From: Arenibacter aquaticus
Lineage (GTDB): Bacteria; Bacteroidota; Bacteroidia; Flavobacteriales; Flavobacteriaceae
Assembly: GCF_003957295.1 (NCBI RefSeq)
Contig: NZ_RQPJ01000002.1
Location: forward strand, 434,001-498,000
DNA: 64,000 bases
Direction of reading: 5' to 3'
This document shows positions 53,442 to 62,211 of the stretch, one piece after another. Within the stretch, counting starts at the first letter, position 1, and the number at the start of each line of letters is the position of its first letter. The notes below the pieces were generated by a model, which ran no database searches, was not told where the DNA came from, and saw nothing but the letters and a program-made list of their open reading frames with translations. Made by a program: the position numbers and the translations under genes.

Positions 53442-54074
53442 CTAATTCTTAATAGCATATACACAGGTATACCCTTCAAATTCCAAAAAATGTACATCGT
53501 AATGGGAAGTTTTTCCTTTATGGAGAATAGTACCCTTTGTCCCAGAATCGGACAGGGAAAAGTCGGTAATATTTATGTGGTGCAAGAAACTTAGCCCATG
53601 TTGGGCATAAATCTTATAGAGGGACTCCTTGGCTCCCCAAACAATAGTCAGTTTTCTTATCAAGGCATCGGAATTGGCCACGGTCTTATACTCCTCTAAT
53701 GGGGTATATTTATTGGCAATGCTCAAAATCTTGTCGCGCTGCATTTCAATATCGATTCCCACCTCTTTGGAATCGCAAATTATTATTCCTGTAAACTCGT
53801 GCGAATGGGTAATGGAAATAAACTTACCATCCTTTAAATGCGGTTTGCCGGCATCGTCATAAAACAAATCATGATCTACATAACCCTCGGCAGCCAATAA
53901 ATGCCTAATACTTAAAAAGCCCCTCCTGTGCAGTTCAGATTTCATTTTTGTCATACGATTATGGCAATGTGGGGTTAACACAATACCCTCCGCAAGTTGG
54001 GATTCTGTTTCCTGAACTTTCCAAATCAATACTTTAGCATTTTGATCTGCCGTAAATGTTTTATAAAGAGGCAT
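53442..54074 (-). CDS. 4'-phosphopantetheinyl transferase superfamily protein
   Basis: 210 residues of the Sfp/AcpS superfamily, transferring phosphopantetheine from CoA to carrier-protein serines. The magnesium/CoA motif is EVGIDIEMQRDKI (about 107-119) and the second motif WGAKESLYKIY (about 147-157); the N-terminal pseudo-domain has ISITHSHEF. No carrier protein or synthase is nearby, so it may serve fatty-acid synthesis or a distant cluster. It is divergent from ahcY. Confidence 0.92.
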   Translation of the reverse strand: MPLYKTFTADQNAKVLIWKVQETESQLAEGIVLTPHCHNRMTKMKSELHRRGFLSIRHLLAAEGYVDHDLFYDDAGKPHLKDGKFISITHSHEFTGIIICDSKEVGIDIEMQRDKILSIANKYTPLEEYKTVANSDALIRKLTIVWGAKESLYKIYAQHGLSFLHHINITDFSLSDSGTKGTILHKGKTSHYDVHFLEFEGYTCVYAIKN

Positions 54075-54102
54075 TGGTTTATTTAAGTTATTACTACCTT
54101 TG
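54074..54102 (+). promoter_or_regulatory. Strong flavobacterial promoter for ahcY
   Basis: TTG (54074-54076), 18 bases, then TACCTTTG (54095-54102): both elements and their spacing match the Bacteroidota sigma consensus. The ahcY ATG is 162 bases further on, so the leader is long. Confidence 0.6.
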
Positions 54103-54263
54103 CAAATGCAAAAAATAAGATAATTGTTCTCTTACTAAAATAAAATAAAAAAGGTGAAGAACTAAGCGAATCGCAGAAATTCTTTGATTAAAATATTTTT
54201 TACATTCCACACCTTAATAAATTTAGCTTAAGCAGAGCCATTAACCATAACAAAGATAAATAA

Positions 54264-55580
54264 ATGAGCACTAAAACTATTCCTTACGTACCCTACAAAG
54301 TAAAAGATATTAGCTTGGCCAGTTGGGGAAGAAAAGAAATTGAACTTGCAGAAGCCGAAATGCCCGGCCTAATGTCCTTAAGGGAGGAATATGGCGAGGA
54401 ACAGCCTCTAAAAGGAGCACGTATTGCAGGTTGCTTACACATGACCATACAGACAGCTGTATTAATTGAGACCTTGGTGGCCCTCGGCGCCGATGTAACT
54501 TGGAGTTCATGCAACATATTCTCTACACAGGATCAGGCGGCAGCTGCCATTGCAGCAGCTGGTATACCGGTATATGCTTGGAAGGGAATGACCGAAGAGG
54601 AGTTTAACTGGGCCATTGAACAAACCTTGTTCTTTGGGGAAGATCGACAACCTCTAAACATGATATTGGATGATGGTGGCGACCTTACCAATATGGTACT
54701 GGATACCTATCCAGAATTGGCAAGTGGCATAAAAGGACTTTCCGAAGAAACCACTACCGGTGTTCACAGGTTGTACGAACGGGTTAAAAAAGGAACCTTG
54801 CCTATGCCTGCGATCAATGTAAACGACTCTGTTACCAAATCCAAATTCGATAACAAGTACGGATGTAGGGAAAGTGCGGTAGATGCTATCCGTAGGGCTA
54901 CCGATACCATGCTAGCAGGAAAAAGAGTTGTTGTTGCCGGATACGGTGATGTAGGTAAGGGTACCGCAGCATCTTTTAAAGGGGCAGGTGCTATAGTTAC
55001 CGTAACAGAAATAGATCCTATTTGCGCCCTTCAGGCTGCCATGGACGGCTTTGAGGTTAAAAAAATGGATACCGTGATTGGTAATGCCGACATTGTGATT
55101 ACCACAACCGGAAACAAGGATATTATACAGTCCCAACATTTCAAAGCAATGAAAGACAAGATCATTGTTTGTAATATTGGCCATTTTGACAATGAAATAG
55201 ATATGACTTGGCTAAACAATAACTACGGCCACACCAAGGATGAAATTAAGCCACAGGTAGACAAATACACCATTGATGGCAAGGACATTATTGTATTGGC
55301 GGAAGGTAGATTGGTAAACTTGGGATGTGCCACAGGACACCCTAGTTTTGTAATGAGTAACTCCTTTACAAACCAAACCTTGGCACAGATAGAACTCTGG
55401 AACCACAGTGACAAATACAAAAATGAGGTGTATATGCTGCCAAAACATTTGGACGAAAAAGTAGCTGCCCTGCATTTGGCCCGACTAGGAGTTGAATTGG
55501 AGACCCTAAGACCGGAACAGGCAGAATATATTGGCGTAACAGTTGAAGGCCCTTTTAAACCGGACTATTACAGATACTAA
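54264..55580 (+). CDS. ahcY: Adenosylhomocysteinase
   Basis: Splits S-adenosylhomocysteine to adenosine and homocysteine, recycling the by-product of methylation. The 438 residues show the family landmarks [21 protein letters not shown] at the start, [22 protein letters not shown] (in part), the NAD site [27 protein letters not shown] and the C-terminal [10 protein letters not shown] with the conserved Lys-x-x-x-Tyr-Arg-Tyr. It is transcribed alone between a strong promoter and a strong terminator. Confidence 0.98.
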   Translation: MSTKTIPYVPYKVKDISLASWGRKEIELAEAEMPGLMSLREEYGEEQPLKGARIAGCLHMTIQTAVLIETLVALGADVTWSSCNIFSTQDQAAAAIAAAGIPVYAWKGMTEEEFNWAIEQTLFFGEDRQPLNMILDDGGDLTNMVLDTYPELASGIKGLSEETTTGVHRLYERVKKGTLPMPAINVNDSVTKSKFDNKYGCRESAVDAIRRATDTMLAGKRVVVAGYGDVGKGTAASFKGAGAIVTVTEIDPICALQAAMDGFEVKKMDTVIGNADIVITTTGNKDIIQSQHFKAMKDKIIVCNIGHFDNEIDMTWLNNNYGHTKDEIKPQVDKYTIDGKDIIVLAEGRLVNLGCATGHPSFVMSNSFTNQTLAQIELWNHSDKYKNEVYMLPKHLDEKVAALHLARLGVELETLRPEQAEYIGVTVEGPFKPDYYRY

Positions 55581-55621
55581 GCCCTAGACTTTAGCTAAAG
55601 TTTCAGGACACTTTTACAAGA

Positions 55622-55667
55622 AATCAAAATCCTTATCGACCTATATGATAAGGGTTTTGATTTTTTT
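55622..55667 (+). terminator. Rho-independent terminator after ahcY
   Basis: 16-bp stem (55622-55637 with 55647-55662, one G-T pair) followed by seven T (55661-55667). Confidence 0.88.
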
Positions 55668-55684
55668 AATTCAGCACTACCCTT

Positions 55685-56788
55685 ATGAACATACTCTTAA
55701 CAGGAGCCACGGGAACCTTGGGTTCCAGGGTGCTATTTTCATTAATGGAACAAAGGTTCAACAGCCTTAACACCATTTACCTCCCTGTTCGAAAAAAATC
55801 TCACCAGACTCCCAAGACAAGGATTTTAAACATTGTAAATAGTGAATTTGCAACGGATTTTATCAAAGAAAACCTAGCTGCGGTAGTAAAAAAGATTAAG
55901 GTGGTGGACGCCGAGCAATTATTGGATCCCGATTCTTTTCTTGGGAACCACAAATTGGATTATTTTATACACTCGGCAGGATTTGTAAACCTCTCTACCC
56001 ACCCCGAGGCAGAACAAGAAGTGTTTAGTCAAAACCTTCAGTTTACCAAGAACATTTTTAACAGCTATTCCAACTACATTGGAAAGTTCGTTTACATCAG
56101 TACAGCCTTTGCCTCTGGAAATGTAGGTGGACTAATTGGGGACGATTATTCCCTTTTGGATAACCGGGACTATCGCAATCATTATGAAGCCTCAAAACAC
56201 GCTGCCGAAAAATTCCTAATAAAAACTGGAAAAGAGAAGAATATTCCAGTTCAAATCCTAAGGCCCAGTGTTCTTGGAGGAAATATTAACGAGCCTCCCA
56301 ATTATTTTATTTCCAAGTATATGGTGTTCTATCTTTTTGCAAAATTTTTCCACAACCATAATTCCAAGGACAGCATACGCCTTACCATAGAGCAAAGTGC
56401 AGGATTGAATATTATTCCCACAGATTATGTCGCACAGGTGATTGCCAAGGTTATTTCCCATGATATAGGGCAATTGAACATTGTGAACTCCACAGAGACC
56501 AATATGATAAAAGGAATATCAAGGATTTTAGATGTTGTAGGCTTTTCCAATTTTAGTTTTACCGAAGACCCTATCAATACCACAACGGGCTTTGCCTCCA
56601 AAACAGAGGAATTCTATTACCAGACCATTGGAATGCATTTGCTTCCCTATATGACCTCCAAGCCTAACAAATGGGACACACGTCTCCTGGAAAGCATTTT
56701 ACCCATTCCCTCCTATAATTTAGAGGACTACCTTTCCAAAACCGTGGCCTTTGCCATGTTGCACAATTTCCGCAATCAAAAGTGGTAG
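55685..56788 (+). CDS. SDR-type NAD(P)-dependent reductase (thioester-reductase-like)
   Basis: 367 residues of the extended SDR family with the male-sterility/thioester-reductase NAD-binding type: ILLTGATGTLGSRVLFSL (cofactor loop), LDYFIHSAGFVNLST, FVYISTAFASGN and the catalytic Y-x3-K in YEASKHAAEKFL. The later NIIPTDYVAQVIAKVI fits lower substrate contacts. Possible role in reducing an acyl or carrier-bound thioester, but no carrier domain is fused and the substrate is unknown. Confidence 0.85.
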   Translation: MNILLTGATGTLGSRVLFSLMEQRFNSLNTIYLPVRKKSHQTPKTRILNIVNSEFATDFIKENLAAVVKKIKVVDAEQLLDPDSFLGNHKLDYFIHSAGFVNLSTHPEAEQEVFSQNLQFTKNIFNSYSNYIGKFVYISTAFASGNVGGLIGDDYSLLDNRDYRNHYEASKHAAEKFLIKTGKEKNIPVQILRPSVLGGNINEPPNYFISKYMVFYLFAKFFHNHNSKDSIRLTIEQSAGLNIIPTDYVAQVIAKVISHDIGQLNIVNSTETNMIKGISRILDVVGFSNFSFTEDPINTTTGFASKTEEFYYQTIGMHLLPYMTSKPNKWDTRLLESILPIPSYNLEDYLSKTVAFAMLHNFRNQKW

Positions 56789-56844
56789 TGTCCCATCGTC
56801 CAATTTACCAGTTCAGACACTGGACAGAAGCTTAAAAACCTTTC

Positions 56845-57429
56845 TTAGTACGCCTTGGCCACTCTACTATTCTGATCAAAACAAAGGGCATGTTCCTTAA
56901 CCAACGCCAAACCTTCTTCCTTGGTCTGCATTGGATCTATCTTTATACCTTCACCATCGGGGGTATGGACCAAATAGAACCCATCTTCAAAAGAGGATAG
57001 TTTAATAATCTCACCACTGGGCCTAATTGCGTTCCAAGACTTTTCATGTGGCTTATAGAGCAAATCCAGCTTTTCTCCTTTTTTAGGACCCTGAAGCACC
57101 TTTATTTCCAATCTGTTCTTTGTGGCCAGCATTCTAATGGTATTTCCATCGTGCTCTACGATCTGCATTTCAGAATCGCCCTCCTCCATAGCAATTGGGT
57201 TGGAGCCGGACCAGAATTCGATTACATTAAAAATAACCGCGTCCCCAACAAAGAAAATACCATAAACGGGAATAATATTAAGTCCCCAGAAAATTAAATT
57301 ATTCACAAACTTACTATTAGAGACATTTTGATTCCAATCTTTTAGGTTATTAAAGGCTCCAAAAGAACCCAAACAACTGGAAAACAACAAAGAAAGAGAC
57401 AAAAAACTACAGGCTAGCATTTTTTTCAT
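56845..57429 (-). CDS. DUF3332 family lipoprotein
   Basis: 194 residues with a lipoprotein signal (Cys19 in LLFSSC). The DUF3332 N-terminal region has SCLGSFGAFNNLKDWNQNVSN and a hydrophobic segment NLIFWGLNIIPVYGIFF (about 45-61). The C-terminal half is beta-rich (GNTIRMLATKNRLEIKVLQG, EGIKIDPMQTKEEGLALV). The family is of unknown function. It converges with the SDR gene. Confidence 0.87.
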   Translation of the reverse strand: MKKMLACSFLSLSLLFSSCLGSFGAFNNLKDWNQNVSNSKFVNNLIFWGLNIIPVYGIFFVGDAVIFNVIEFWSGSNPIAMEEGDSEMQIVEHDGNTIRMLATKNRLEIKVLQGPKKGEKLDLLYKPHEKSWNAIRPSGEIIKLSSFEDGFYLVHTPDGEGIKIDPMQTKEEGLALVKEHALCFDQNSRVAKAY

Positions 57430-57556
57430 GACATTTATTTTTAGGATTTCCCCTAAAATATAAAAGCCTCAATTATCTACTGTCCCCATTTAAATTTATT
57501 GCTAACCCAAACGCATATGTAAAGGGATGTAAAAGCCAGAAAAAAGTATTAAAACA

Positions 57557-57590
57557 AAAAAACCCTTCCCATTTCTGGAAAGAGTTTTTA
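57557..57590 (-). terminator. Terminator after rpmA
   Basis: On the minus strand a 10-bp stem with two G-U pairs, a 6-base loop and then TTTTTTTG. Ends the rplU-rpmA transcript. Confidence 0.7.
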
Positions 57591-57612
57591 TAAATTTTAA
57601 AGCTAGTATATA

Positions 57613-57873
57613 CTAAGCCTCAAATGGCTCTACGGAAACAAACGATTTTCCGCCAGCTTTCTTTTGAAATTTAACAAGACCATCTACTCTTGCATGCAAA
57701 GTATGATCTTTTCCAGCATAAACATTTTCACCTGGATTGTGTTTTGTACCACGCTGTCTTACAATGATGTTTCCAGCGACGGCAGCTTGGCCACCATAAA
57801 TCTTAACCCCTAAGCGTTTCGATTCTGATTCCCTACCGTTTTTAGAACTACCTACACCTTTCTTATGTGCCAT
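57613..57873 (-). CDS. rpmA: 50S ribosomal protein L27
   Basis: 86 residues (bL27) with the typical [20 protein letters not shown] start and [18 protein letters not shown]. There is no Firmicutes-type N-terminal extension, so no pre-cleavage is expected. The N-terminal tail reaches the peptidyl-transferase centre. It follows rplU by 24 bases. Confidence 0.98.
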   Translation of the reverse strand: MAHKKGVGSSKNGRESESKRLGVKIYGGQAAVAGNIIVRQRGTKHNPGENVYAGKDHTLHARVDGLVKFQKKAGGKSFVSVEPFEA

Positions 57874-57897
57874 GATATATTGTTTTAATACTTGTTA

Positions 57898-58416
57898 TTA
57901 ACTTAAAGCGGCAATCAATTCTGCTTTTTTCATTGAAGAATACCCTTCAACTCCTTTAGCTTTTGCCATTTCCCTTAGCTCAGCAACCGTATTTTTACTT
58001 AAATCGTCGGTAGCTTTTGCTTCTGCCTTTTTAGGCGCTTCAGCTTTTGCCTCTGCTTTTTTTGCAGCTGGCTTAGCATCTTTCTTTGCGGCTTTTTTGG
58101 CTCCAGAGGCAGTAATACCTTCAATTACCAATTCCGTCAAATACTGACGATGACCGTTTTTCTTCTTGTAACCTTTACGTCTTTTCTTCTTAAAGACAAT
58201 TACCTTATCACCCTTTAGGTGCTTAATGACTTTAGCCTCAACAGCGGCTCCGTCTATAGCTGGGGCGCCAATTGTAATGTTACTACCATCTTCCAACAAA
58301 AGAACATTGTCAAAGGTTACTTTGCTACCTTCTTCGTCCTGTAAACGGTGAACATACACTTTTTGGTCTTTCGCAACTTTAAATTGCTGCCCTGCTATCT
58401 CTACAATTGCGTACAT
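57898..58416 (-). CDS. rplU: 50S ribosomal protein L21 with long C-terminal extension
   Basis: 172 residues. The first 103 are standard bL21 (MYAIVEIAGQQFKVAKDQKV, KRRKGYKKKNGHRQYLTELVI). The rest is an extension: an Ala/Lys-rich linker (about 105-135) and then a small helical domain of about 35 residues, STVAELREMAKAKGVEGYSSMKKAELI-like, resembling the Rho N-terminal/SAP-type fold that binds nucleic acids. First gene of rplU-rpmA behind a good promoter. Confidence 0.97.
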   Translation of the reverse strand: MYAIVEIAGQQFKVAKDQKVYVHRLQDEEGSKVTFDNVLLLEDGSNITIGAPAIDGAAVEAKVIKHLKGDKVIVFKKKRRKGYKKKNGHRQYLTELVIEGITASGAKKAAKKDAKPAAKKAEAKAEAPKKAEAKATDDLSKNTVAELREMAKAKGVEGYSSMKKAELIAALS

Positions 58417-58472
58417 AGCTTATGTGTTATTTATAAAATTAAGAACTAGCCCAACATCTGGTCAAGCGGGTG

Positions 58473-58502
58473 CAAATATACTCCTAAATCCTTAATCTAC
58501 AA
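58473..58502 (-). promoter_or_regulatory. Flavobacterial promoter for rplU-rpmA
   Basis: On the minus strand TTG (58502-58500), 19 bases, then TATATTTG (58480-58473). Both elements and the spacing match the consensus. The leader is about 50 bases. Confidence 0.6.
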
Positions 58503-58518
58503 GTGTTTTTTTGGATTT

Positions 58519-58974
58519 TTAAACTGATTTTCGCTTCAGGTTGTTAGAAGACTTGAACAATTGCATAAACGACAGGGTCAGAACAAGGGTAGTGGCAAAC
58601 CCCATAATGGCTACGGTAAAGAAAACTATGCCTTCGGAAGTATTGTAATCTTTGAACCACACCTCAGAGAGTTCTCCCAAAAACCCAACGTTTATCTCTG
58701 TGGAATAAAAAGCAAAGAAAAGTGTAAATATCAAAGTTCCCACAAAGCCCGTCACTATTCCGGCAGTAAATCCACTTCCATAATTAAAAGCTACCCCCTG
58801 CTTGAGCCTAAAATATTTTATGGCCTCATATATACCAAATCCTGTTATAACCCCATTGAACAAACTATAATAGATATTGGTATGCAAGTTAAAAAGAGAC
58901 AACAATAAAAAGTAGGCAATCAAAGAGCCGCTTACGGCTATGCCAAACCTAATGGGAAGAGCGAACTGTTTCAT
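58519..58974 (-). CDS. DUF4199 family membrane protein
   Basis: About 151 residues from the ATG at 58974 (MKQFALPIRFGIAVSG); an ATG at 59001 would add nine. Four membrane helices in the DUF4199 pattern, with FNYGSGFTAGIVTGFVGTLIFT in the middle and ending in basic residues NNLKRKSV. The family is common in Bacteroidota and has no known function. Confidence 0.87.
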   Translation of the reverse strand: MKQFALPIRFGIAVSGSLIAYFLLLSLFNLHTNIYYSLFNGVITGFGIYEAIKYFRLKQGVAFNYGSGFTAGIVTGFVGTLIFTLFFAFYSTEINVGFLGELSEVWFKDYNTSEGIVFFTVAIMGFATTLVLTLSFMQLFKSSNNLKRKSV

Positions 58975-59389
58975 AGTAAGTATTGTTTTTAGGTTATGCA
59001 TTTAATTTACAGAATTTTAATGATTTATGCACGCAAATTAACATAGAATTGCCACTGATACCCCTGAGCCCTTTAAATACAACCACCCCGCAAATAAAGC
59101 TCCTTACTTTTTTTTAGGATTTTTCATCCAATGCCCCACAAAACCGCCATTTCCCAAAACAATCAAGCAGCCCCCAATACACATTTAGACCCTGGAATTA
59201 GGGCATACACAATATCCCATGTCCTAGTAGACAAAAAAAATGGAACAAAAACAGATCGGACAACAACCCTAAATTAGTATCTTTATACCCTTAAAAAGCG
59301 CAAGGCCCACTAAGCTTATCCTATAGGTGTATTTCCTATAAACACACCAAAAGCAAACGGGTTACGCCCGGCACAATAAATCTGTACTG
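58975..59389. other. 415-base intergenic region
   Basis: Between the divergent DUF4199 gene and a small lipoprotein gene. AT-rich, with stops in all frames. A near -7 match TATCTTTA lies about 100 bases before 59390. No RNA gene is recognised. Confidence 0.5.
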
Positions 59390-59809
59390 ATGACTAAAAA
59401 ACACTTAATCCTATTTCTTGCGACACTAATCACCATTACCCACTCCTGTAAGGAAGAGAACAAGGAGAATTCCCAAATGAAGCAGGTAATGGCCATCCAT
59501 GACGAGGTTATGCCAAAAATGGGAACCATAGGTAAACTGGTGTCCCAATTGGATGAAAAAATAACCAATGACACCACTTCAGATTCAATGGCGGCTGCCA
59601 GAGAGGATTTAAAGGCCGCACATAAGGCAATGATGGATTGGATGAAAGGATTTGGGGAACGCTTCGATGGTGATGAGATATTAAAAGGCAAGGCTCTGAC
59701 CCCAGAAAAACAAAAATGGTTAGACGAAGAGGAGTCCAAAGTGAAGGCACTACGGGATCAGATAAACACCAGCATCAGCAGGGCACAAGAATTACTTAAG
59801 AACCACTAA
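59390..59809 (+). CDS. Small helical lipoprotein of unknown function
   Basis: 139 residues with a lipoprotein signal (Cys20 in TITHSC). The rest is almost wholly helical, with amphipathic runs such as KQVMAIHDEVMPKMGTIGKL and MDWMKGFGERFDGDEILKG, and a final coiled coil. It resembles small flavobacterial lipoproteins named after a viral inclusion protein, but I know no function. It ends 15 bases from the convergent gldD. Confidence 0.75.
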   Translation: MTKKHLILFLATLITITHSCKEENKENSQMKQVMAIHDEVMPKMGTIGKLVSQLDEKITNDTTSDSMAAAREDLKAAHKAMMDWMKGFGERFDGDEILKGKALTPEKQKWLDEEESKVKALRDQINTSISRAQELLKNH

Positions 59810-59824
59810 TTGGGAGATTAACCA

Positions 59825-60379
59825 TTATTCCTTCCAACGCAGGGAAGTAATGATATTTCTAATATCCTGCTGCAGATATACAGCCGCTGGCAAGATGGAG
59901 TCATAGTTGGGCTTGGCATAAAAATAAAGGGAACCCGTAACAAAATGACGGGTACTGTCCGTTACGTAAAACTGGGACTGGGAAGCAGCATCTCCCTTTA
60001 CCTCATAATACATACCATACACATCATTGGGCCGGTTCACCACCGGCTCCTCGTAAATACCGTCGGCTTTTACAACATGCTCATAACTCAGTTTTTGTGC
60101 ATCGGAGAGCAGCTTGTCCAAATTACCGTCCACCTTCTTGTAATTCACAAATATGGAACCCCTCATCAAGGGGTAATCCAAAACAAAGGAAGTACCGGAT
60201 TGGGATTTTAACCTGGCCATTTCATTGTACCTAAGCACAAAATGATCGGTTTCCAAGACCTTTTCCTTACCCGCAGGGTATTCCAGACGTAGCATAGCCT
60301 TGGGCTTGGGCAGCACATCATCCTTACAGGCCGACATGGCAATTATCGCAAAACATAAAATTCCCCAACTATACTTCAT
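59825..60379 (-). CDS. gldD: Gliding motility lipoprotein GldD
   Basis: 184-residue lipoprotein (Cys18 in AMSAC) needed for gliding and type IX secretion in Flavobacterium. Family landmarks are PKPKAMLRLEYPAGK, the LDYPLMRGSIFVNYKKVDGN segment, GDAASQSQFYVTDSTRHFV and VYLQQDIRNIITSLRW at the C-terminus. The ATG overlaps the end of gldE by 11 bases, the conserved gldE-gldD arrangement. Confidence 0.95.
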   Translation of the reverse strand: MKYSWGILCFAIIAMSACKDDVLPKPKAMLRLEYPAGKEKVLETDHFVLRYNEMARLKSQSGTSFVLDYPLMRGSIFVNYKKVDGNLDKLLSDAQKLSYEHVVKADGIYEEPVVNRPNDVYGMYYEVKGDAASQSQFYVTDSTRHFVTGSLYFYAKPNYDSILPAAVYLQQDIRNIITSLRWKE

Positions 60380-61697
60380 GTGGCAATGTAATTTTTATTT
60401 GTTTTAACCGCTTTTTATCCAAGCTCTCCACAACAAACTGATACTCTTTAAAACGGACCACCTCACCCCTCTTGGGAAAACTACCCGCAATCTCCAGGAC
60501 AAAGCCCGCTACGGTTTCAGATTCACCTTTTTGCTCTTCAAAATCTTCTTCATCCCCTATTTTGGCCACCCTATAAAAATCCTTTAAGGTGGTTTTGCCG
60601 TCAAATACATAGTTAAAATCGTCCAACTTGGAAAATATCAAATCCTCATCATCAAATTCATCGCTAATATCCCCCACAATTTCCTCAATAATATCCTCCA
60701 ATGTCACTATTCCGGAAGTCCCCCCGTACTCATCCACCACTATTGCCAGGTGGTTCTTTTTGGTTTGAAAGTCCAATAACAGATTATCGAGTTTTTTATT
60801 TTCAGGAACAAAGTATGGCTCCCTGATCAAGGACATCCAATTAAAAGCCTTACGGTCTATATACGGCAGCAGATCCTTTACATACAAGACCCCCAAGACA
60901 TTATCCATATTTTCTGAAAAAACAGGAATCCTGGAATATCCATGTGTCTTTATTTCCTCCAAAACCTCTGGGAATTTCATTTCCTCGTTCAGTGCAAAAA
61001 TATCTATCCTTGGTCGCATTACCTGTTTGGTATCTGTATTGCCAAAAGACACTATACCCTCCAAAATTTTCTGTTCCTCAACAGTGGTATCGCCCTCAGA
61101 GGTAAGCTCTAAAGCCTGGGACAAATGCCCCACACTAAGGCTACTCTTCTGCTTACCAAATTTGTTGTACATATAGATGGTTGCCGAGCGCATAGGCATA
61201 CTTAAAGGACTAAAAATTAGATCCAACATCTTTAGGGGATACGCCATAAAAAAAGCAAAGGTAAACCTGTTCCTGTTGGCATACACCTTGGGCAGGATCT
61301 CCCCGAACATCAAGATTAAAAAGGTAACCACCACCACCTCTAAAAGAAAACGCACGGGAACAACCCCCAATACCAAATAGGTAATATCAGAAAATATGGT
61401 ATTGCCTATTTCATTGAACAACAGCACCACACCAATATTAATGGTGTTATTGGCAATTAGAATAGTGGCCAGCAGTTTTTTGGGGCGGTCCAAAAGCTGG
61501 ACAATAACTTTGCCTTTGGCAGTCTTTTTTTCCTCAATTTGGTTTACATCGGTTGGCGACAGACCAAAAAAAGCAACTTCGGCCCCAGAAATAAGGGCAG
61601 AACAAAACAAAAGAATAATTAGTATTGCGATTTTTATGGTAAAACCGCTCTCGATCGCGACAAAATTCAACAATAAACTAAGGGGGTCTGGGTCCAA
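60369..61697 (-). CDS. gldE: Gliding motility-associated protein GldE (CNNM/CorC-like)
   Basis: 442 residues: an N-terminal CNNM (DUF21) membrane domain (about 20-190, [20 protein letters not shown]), a CBS-domain pair (about 220-340, [41 protein letters not shown]) and a C-terminal CorC/HlyC transporter-associated domain (about 355-440). GldE supports GldD function, and overexpression has been reported to help gldD or gldB mutants. Third gene of mutY-ssb-gldE-gldD. Confidence 0.94.
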   Translation of the reverse strand: MDPDPLSLLLNFVAIESGFTIKIAILIILLFCSALISGAEVAFFGLSPTDVNQIEEKKTAKGKVIVQLLDRPKKLLATILIANNTINIGVVLLFNEIGNTIFSDITYLVLGVVPVRFLLEVVVVTFLILMFGEILPKVYANRNRFTFAFFMAYPLKMLDLIFSPLSMPMRSATIYMYNKFGKQKSSLSVGHLSQALELTSEGDTTVEEQKILEGIVSFGNTDTKQVMRPRIDIFALNEEMKFPEVLEEIKTHGYSRIPVFSENMDNVLGVLYVKDLLPYIDRKAFNWMSLIREPYFVPENKKLDNLLLDFQTKKNHLAIVVDEYGGTSGIVTLEDIIEEIVGDISDEFDDEDLIFSKLDDFNYVFDGKTTLKDFYRVAKIGDEEDFEEQKGESETVAGFVLEIAGSFPKRGEVVRFKEYQFVVESLDKKRLKQIKITLPHEV

Positions 61698-61722
61698 TAG
61701 TCAGATTTTAAATTTAATTAGA

Positions 61723-62187
61723 TTAGAATGGCAGATCGTCCTCCTGTTCAGCTTCACTTCCCCCTAAGGGTTCGCTTGCCTTATTTGTTGTTGGAGACGG
61801 ACTCTGCTGTGGCTTTTGATTTGCCGATTGCGCATTGGCATTGCTATCACTTTTTGTGCTTAAAAAGGTAAAGTCATGAACATGAACCTCTGTAGTATAC
61901 CGGGTATTGCCATCTTCCCCTTGCCACTGACGGTTTTTTAATCGCCCCTCAACATATATTTTATCGCCCTTACCCAGGTATTTTTCACAAATTTCCGCCG
62001 CCTTGTTCCTTACAACAACATTATGCCAATCTGTATTGGTAACCCTCTCACCTGTTTGCTTATTGGTATAGGTCTCGTTGGTTGCCAAGGGAAACCTCCC
62101 TATACAGTTGCCACCATCAAAATAGTGGATTTTGACCTCATCTCCCAAATGCCCTATCAGCATTACCTTGTTTAGTGTTCCGCTCAT
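61723..62187 (-). CDS. ssb: Single-stranded DNA-binding protein
   Basis: 154 residues: OB-fold domain (about 1-110, MLIGHLGDEVKIHYFDGGNCIGRF, TDWHNVVVRNKAAEICEKYLGKGDKIYVEGRLKNRQW read in parts), a Gln/Asn/Ser-rich linker, and the acidic tip EEDDLPF that docks partner proteins. It lies between mutY and gldE, 24 and 25 bases apart, as in other Flavobacteriia. Confidence 0.97.
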   Translation of the reverse strand: MSGTLNKVMLIGHLGDEVKIHYFDGGNCIGRFPLATNETYTNKQTGERVTNTDWHNVVVRNKAAEICEKYLGKGDKIYVEGRLKNRQWQGEDGNTRYTTEVHVHDFTFLSTKSDSNANAQSANQKPQQSPSPTTNKASEPLGGSEAEQEDDLPF

Positions 62188-62211
62188 AACTTCTTTATTA
62201 GTTCAAAAGTA

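Noticed and set aside
54103-54263. SAM or SAH riboswitch in the ahcY leader
   Set aside because: I could not find the conserved blocks of any such riboswitch; only the long leader is reported.
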